From Xiphydria camelus (Eukaryota > Arthropoda > Insecta > Hymenoptera > Xiphydriidae): 64,000 nt of DNA. Of this stretch, positions 59,206 through 64,000 are shown piece by piece. The stretch spans positions 4,595,501 to 4,659,500 of the forward strand of contig OY783199.1 of the NCBI GenBank assembly GCA_963678675.1, read 5' to 3'. Position 1 is the stretch's first letter; each line of letters begins with the position of its first letter. Both the position numbers and the translations under genes were made by a program. The notes below the pieces were generated by a model. It was given only the letters and a program-made list of their open reading frames with translations, ran no database searches and was not told the origin of the DNA.

Positions 59206-59224
59206 GGCAGTTTTTTATGTGGTC

Positions 59225-59500
59225 GCTCAAATGAACAATTTCTATGTGGATTATATTACGTATAGTCCAGATGTGAATTTCGTCCTATATGAATTATACA
59301 CTGGTCCTATATAAATTACATATGATTTCTATAAAAATCACATATGGGCTCTAGATAAACCATATAGAATCCATATAATATGGTTTATATAAAAATCATA
59401 TGTAATCCATATAGGACCAAATCCATATATGGACTAGATAAAAACCATGTATAATCCATACAGGACCAAATCTACATATATAGAACTTTTCCGCCTAGAA
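59225..59500. mobile_element. Family B MITE, left end eroded
   Basis: The right end ATAGAACTTTTCCGCCTAG is a family B terminus. The interior consists of repeated inverted words such as TATATGAATT, ATAATCCATA, TAGGACCAAATC and GATTTGGTCCTA-like. The left terminus has decayed (GAACAATTTCTATGTGG). Confidence 0.7.
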
Positions 59501-59501
59501 A

Positions 59502-61780
59502 AGTGGAGTTATAACGTCGCTTCGAAATAACGAGAGAAAGCTTCGAAAGTATTCTCCACTCCACTTTTTCGCGAAACGCCTGCTTGTAATCATCCCCACG
59601 ATACTTCCCATGCGATATACAATATATAGAACGACGATACGAGGCGCGATCGGCGGCACAGTCAGCCGGGCCCCTAATGGACCCGGCAAAAAGCTCCTCT
59701 TAGACTTTTTGGTCGTTAATTAGTTGCATCATTTTACGATCGCGTCTGGCGTGCTACACGTGCAAAGGAGGAGGAGGAGGAGGAGGAGGACTGCCATTGG
59801 AGGCAGTCGCGGTGGTAACTCGGCGATCGTGCAGGAAACCGACTAACTCTCCGACTCCTCACGGGGGCCCCCGCGCACATAATGTCCGGCATTGTGTACC
59901 CTGGACGTCCGACTGACTGACTGACTGACCGACTGACATGTGGCCGCTCGCGGACCCACACCATGTGGCGCGTCCGACGCGTTTAACGTAATTACCGTTC
60001 GCGGCTATTTATTAATACAGAAACCGAGTAAGCCCGAACGCCGTAGCGCCGCGGGTGTCGTTATATCGCGAGGAGTTGTCACTCCTAGCGCTCGAAAGAA
60101 TAACGAGGAAGGGCGCGAGGCTGCGAGCAATTATTTACGTCGTGTCGCGACGTCCTACGCGTGAGGTAGGTGCGTCGCGGTGCTTGTTTCGTGCGCGGGT
60201 CGCGTGTACGCGGTTTAATGGTGCGATTGACCGCCTCGTTGGTCAGTTATATATAGCGTTCTTAAGTTGCAGTTTTAAATAACGAATTTGTATGGGTGGA
60301 GGATGTTCGCTCGGTTTTATTTGTTGCGGATCAATACTACGATATTCCGTCGGCTATAAACAAATCGTTTCCCTCTCGGTGCAAAAAGCAGCGGAGGAAA
60401 CGGCACCCAGGTAGGCTGATTTTCCGAAAATTACACACCAATGCAAATCGACTAGAAAATCATTTATTTTCCTACGGGAGATAATTACACCCCGGGAATA
60501 TTCAACGCCAGCCAGCCCATACATTATCCTAATTTCCTTTTGCGCTTCCTTCCTCCCCCGTCCCTCTCCACTCTCTTTATCTCTCTCTTTCTCTCTCTCT
60601 CTCTCTTTCCCTGTCGAAGGAACGTGCGTGCGTGCGTGCATGCGGTCGCTCGCGGAGATAAAAAGACGAACGGGGCGAAGCGATCGGCGAGCTCCTCTTC
60701 GTCCGAGATAAACATCCTCTCCTCCGTGCTTTACGCGAGGACTTCGCCCGGCGTTTACGATCGCGCACATGTCCGATACATTTCGACACCTCACCTCCGC
60801 GAGGGGGACCTCCGCACCCCGCCCACCAGCTCCGATGTCTCACGGATTCCTTCGGGCCTCGTCTCGAGAGAGAGCGACACACGCGGCTCGTCGGATCGCT
60901 CGCGGTAATTAGAATGCAAATCTCCGGAGCCCCGCCGCCGCTGCAAGCCGTATACAGCGACCGCTTCGGCGACCGCCGGATGGTTCTCGCCGCGGTTTAA
61001 TGCGTTTTCGGTCCTGGAAGCGCAGTTGAGCGACGCCTTTTTATAGCTCGTTATTCCGCGAACCGATGAGAATGCGGGGCGCGAACTTTGCCGCCGCTGC
61101 GCCGAGATGTATATCTCATCGCCTCGAGTTTTATTGCGCGGTCTGTGCTACGAGATAATCGCGCGCTAACGAAGATAAATTTGACTTCTCTTTTCCGCCG
61201 GGGTTCGAACGAGCGGCGCTCGGTAAATATCGGCGAGAAACTTTGAATCTAACCGGTGCACTTTTTTATCGCGGTTATCAAAAGCAACTTTCGCGCGAGA
61301 CACTTTCGCGGGGGGCGCCGGGGGTGCGCGCGTACACCCCGCCGGCCAAGGGGCAACGACACACCCCCTCGCCGACACACGGCGCGCGAATTGAACGCGG
61401 ATGAAGTTGGCGTTGCGGTCGCTCGACAAATAGATTACGTGCCACAAGGGTTTCCGAGGGTTCGTTCGCTCTCGGTCTTCGGCGCTTCCGCGCGGTCGTA
61501 TGCCGCTCACGTACTCGCATTCACGGGTCCCTCCGCCCAAAAATTGCAACGCGTTAGCCGAGCCTCCTCGCCCCGTTATATATCAAATCCACTAACCATT
61601 CCATTATTAAATCTACATTCGAATCAAGGGAAGGTCGCTCCTCGGGGCGCCCTTCGTACTGTGCGCCGTGGGCATTGAGATTCGACTTGCGCGCCTGTGT
61701 ACATCTCGCGTCGGTCGAAAAACGATGCTACGTGACATCCAACGCTAAATCAAAAATCGTTTGAGCGATGAAACGATGCT
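59502..61780. other. GC-rich matrix with simple repeats, no gene seen
   Basis: Contains (AGG)n at 59766-59790, (GACT)n at 59911-59937 and (CT)n at about 60575-60607. Open frames overlap on both strands and carry no recognised domain. Confidence 0.45.
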
Positions 61781-61807
61781 CCTAATTTTTACCAAAACTT
61801 TTTATTT

Positions 61808-61979
61808 TAATATTTTTATTCTAACCGAATATAATTTAGTTATTCTAACGAAATATATAGTTAGTTTACCTAAAAAATGATCGGATTAATCAAACAAACG
61901 AAGGATCGATATTTCGCCAAGCAGTTTGGTCATCGCCCCGAAGATTTAGATTAATTCGACCAAATTATTTCTCTCGGTG
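61808..61979. mobile_element. Family A MITE, left end lost
   Basis: It carries ATTCTAACCGAATATAATTT, AAACAAACGAAGGATCGATA, TTCGCCAAGCAGTTTGGTCA and the right terminus AAATTATTTCTCTCGGTG, followed by TA. The CACTGAGA left end is not recognisable. Confidence 0.65.
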
Positions 61980-61981
61980 TA

Positions 61982-64000
61982 TTGCTGCAGGAATATGCCG
62001 CGAGAAAATCGCGATTTTGTTTGGACAAATAAAAAATCCTCAAGACGCGCTCTTGTCAGTTCACATAAAAAGAACTCACGATGAACTCGCGTTCCCCAAC
62101 CTCCGCGGCTGAGGATCGCCGAAGAACCCTAATCGACCCTGTCCGCCATCGATACCGCGCGACGCGATCCAGGCCGCTGCAGGTGCAGGTGACGGACGGG
62201 CGGGTGACTAAATCGTCCCTAAAATGCCCGCGACCAGCCCCCTTCTTGCTCGCGCGGAAAAAGCTCGCGCTCTGATCTCACCGCGTCTCTCCGGGGATTT
62301 AAACTTGTTTATCTACTTATTATGTCAGCCAGAGCTAATTGGGCATATTTGAGATCTCGGGGGCTCGAACGGCGGCGGATGCTCGCACGTAGCTCTTATA
62401 AAGGGGGAGGGCAGGAAGGGAGGCGGCGCCTCTTCGAGGCATTCGAGCGGATACCCGGGATAATATCCATCTGTACCGCATCGCCCGGTCGTCCCCGCGC
62501 AAGAAGAGTCGCATAACTTTCGACGATCATGACTCGCCGGCCATCCGTCTTTGGGGAACTATCGCGCCATCGCCAGCGTCCCGCCGCGCACGAAAAGATG
62601 CATCGCTTCATTCCACGGTTCCACGGGTTTTATCCGTCCGCGGTCGCACACGGGAGGACCGCGACGGCGCGGCGTCTCGGTATCTCGATGATCGGGTTCG
62701 ATTCAAGAATCGTATCGCGATACTTTTTCCCCTTCGCCTCCCTCTGCTGCGGATTTCTTTTAATTCCACTTTTCGACGCGTTTCGCGTGGATTTAGCTCC
62801 GAAATTCTTTCTTCTTTGATGAATATTTCGAATTCTGAAGGGGAGGGGGCGCGAATGAATGCATACTTACGATCGTTCGTCGGAGATGATCTCGATCGAC
62901 GTTAACGGGAGTCGGTAATTATTGCTCTCGTCGGTTATAAAATTGCTGGATAGGTATAAATAACAACTCGTCATTGAGGAGAGGCTCGCCCGAGAGGAGG
63001 CATCCGCCACCGAGAGAGGAAGAGAGAGGGAGAGAGAGAGAGAGAGAGAAACTCGCAGCGCGCGCGTGCAGTTTACACGCAGGCGGGGTGCACGCGGTTT
63101 ATTAACATGATTTATGAGAAGGCGAATAATCTCTCGCTCCCCGTTGCACTCGCCGAAGCCGCTCTTAATCCCCTCCACCTCCGGCCCTCCACCCACTCGG
63201 CGGAGTACGTCGAATCGATCGATTTTTGTCGTGCCCACCTATACGCGCGCGAGCGGCCGGAACGGCGAATGCGACACAGGTGCAACGCTCGCTATACACG
63301 CGCGCACGCGGCCTCGGCTCGTATACGGTACGACGTTTAGGGCGCGCTCAAATTCCAATATAAGTTGAAACGGAGCCGCGGCTTGTACCTACGTGGCTTT
63401 GATAGTTCATAAAATGAAACGGATTTTGATTCGGCTCCTTTGTAACTCTACGCGTCGTCTTATTGGGTCGCGAGAGGGAGCGAGGGCCGCGCGGAGGTTC
63501 CTCGCGCGCGACAAGGTGCCTCCGGACGAGTGCCCCCCCCTTCGCAGGTGCGACGGGACGTTCCTTCTTTCTTTTCGCGGACAGGTTCGTTTCGCTGCGT
63601 TAAGACGCGTCGGGCGTCGGTAATTGCCCGGTGTGCATGCGCGAAGTCGTGAATTTGATTCGATGATCGCACGTCGGATGTATCGTCTCTTTATTTCTCG
63701 GCTGCCGTAAATGTCGAGCGGCGACATATCGGGGAGGCCCCCTTGCAAGCTGACGATGTATAATTGACTTTCATTTTTTCTTTATCGCGTATCGAGATAT
63801 ATGTATATAATATTTCATGGCATCCGACAAGAATCGCAGCATTATCTCCGCGATTAATTTCCCAGTTTGGAACGTGGAAACGATCGTTTCCTTTCCAGCC
63901 GTCAAAACGTCACACACCCGCGTGTATTAAATTGTGGAGCGTGAAAAAAGTCGCCCTCCCCCATTAAAAACAAATTCCTCGCCGTCCCATAAAATTCCAC
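61982..64000. other. CpG-rich matrix with a short GA tract, no gene seen
   Basis: A GA tract lies at about 63023-63050. A pyrimidine run ends TTCGCAG directly before GTGCGA at about 63532-63553, weakly like a splice junction pair. Open frames are short and unrecognised. Confidence 0.45.

Noticed and set aside
63531..63553. Second ratchet-like site (C run, TTCGCAG then GTGCGA)
   Set aside because: The donor GTGCGA is a poor match and the pyrimidine tract lies in very GC-rich sequence, so chance is likely.

Overview
The window looks like non-coding nuclear DNA from an arthropod, most likely an insect. A hymenopteran such as an ant or wasp is my best guess. This rests on composition: a GC-rich matrix dense in CpG, with many CGCG-type words, broken up by sharply AT-rich transposon islands, plus dinucleotide and tetranucleotide microsatellites. 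It is an inference, because no diagnostic host protein is present. I find no convincing host protein-coding exon, rRNA or tRNA in 64 kb. The open frames in the GC-rich parts are short, overlap on both strands, lack recognisable domains and are biased toward Arg, Ser and Pro, as expected from CpG-rich random sequence.

The most striking object is a 7,668-bp giant inverted repeat at 24798-32465, flanked by TTA on both sides. Its arms are about 3.4 and 4.2 kb and closely similar, separated by a single-copy loop of about 102 bp. From outside to inside each arm carries an AT-rich terminal zone with an embedded CpG-rich block, then a tandem array of exact-period 187-bp units (7 left, 11 right), then a linker, then a decayed two-exon fragment of a gene ending in a cysteine-rich CXC (tesmin/TSO1-like) domain. 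The two gene fragments diverge from the centre. The architecture resembles Foldback-type DNA transposons, but the 3-bp flank and the cargo do not match the Foldback elements I know.

The rest is a graveyard of small non-autonomous DNA transposons. Many of them (families A, C-G, K, L, O, P here) have unrelated interiors but share CACTGAGA(G)AAA-like ends and a 2-bp TA, TG or CA flank duplication, so one kind of transposase may have moved them. A second group, family B, has CCCAGGYGGAAAA ends, TA-rich palindromic interiors and probably a 7-bp duplication. A and B copies are inserted in each other in both directions, and a triple nest lies at 41511-42435.

Two plus-strand splicing signals suggest that the window may lie inside a very long intron. 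One is a zero-length-exon ratchet-type site (AG joined directly to GTAAGT after a long pyrimidine tract) at 36012-36037. The other is a 9-nt microexon-like signal at 58497-58505. Layout: 1-4.8 kb GC-rich with A/B and G elements; 4.8-10.1 kb scattered elements; 10-24.8 kb GC-rich matrix with a 287-bp pure GA tract; 24.8-32.5 kb the foldback element; 32.5-41 kb elements M, B, O, E and F plus the ratchet-like site; 41-56.8 kb nested elements; 57-64 kb mostly GC-rich unique sequence.
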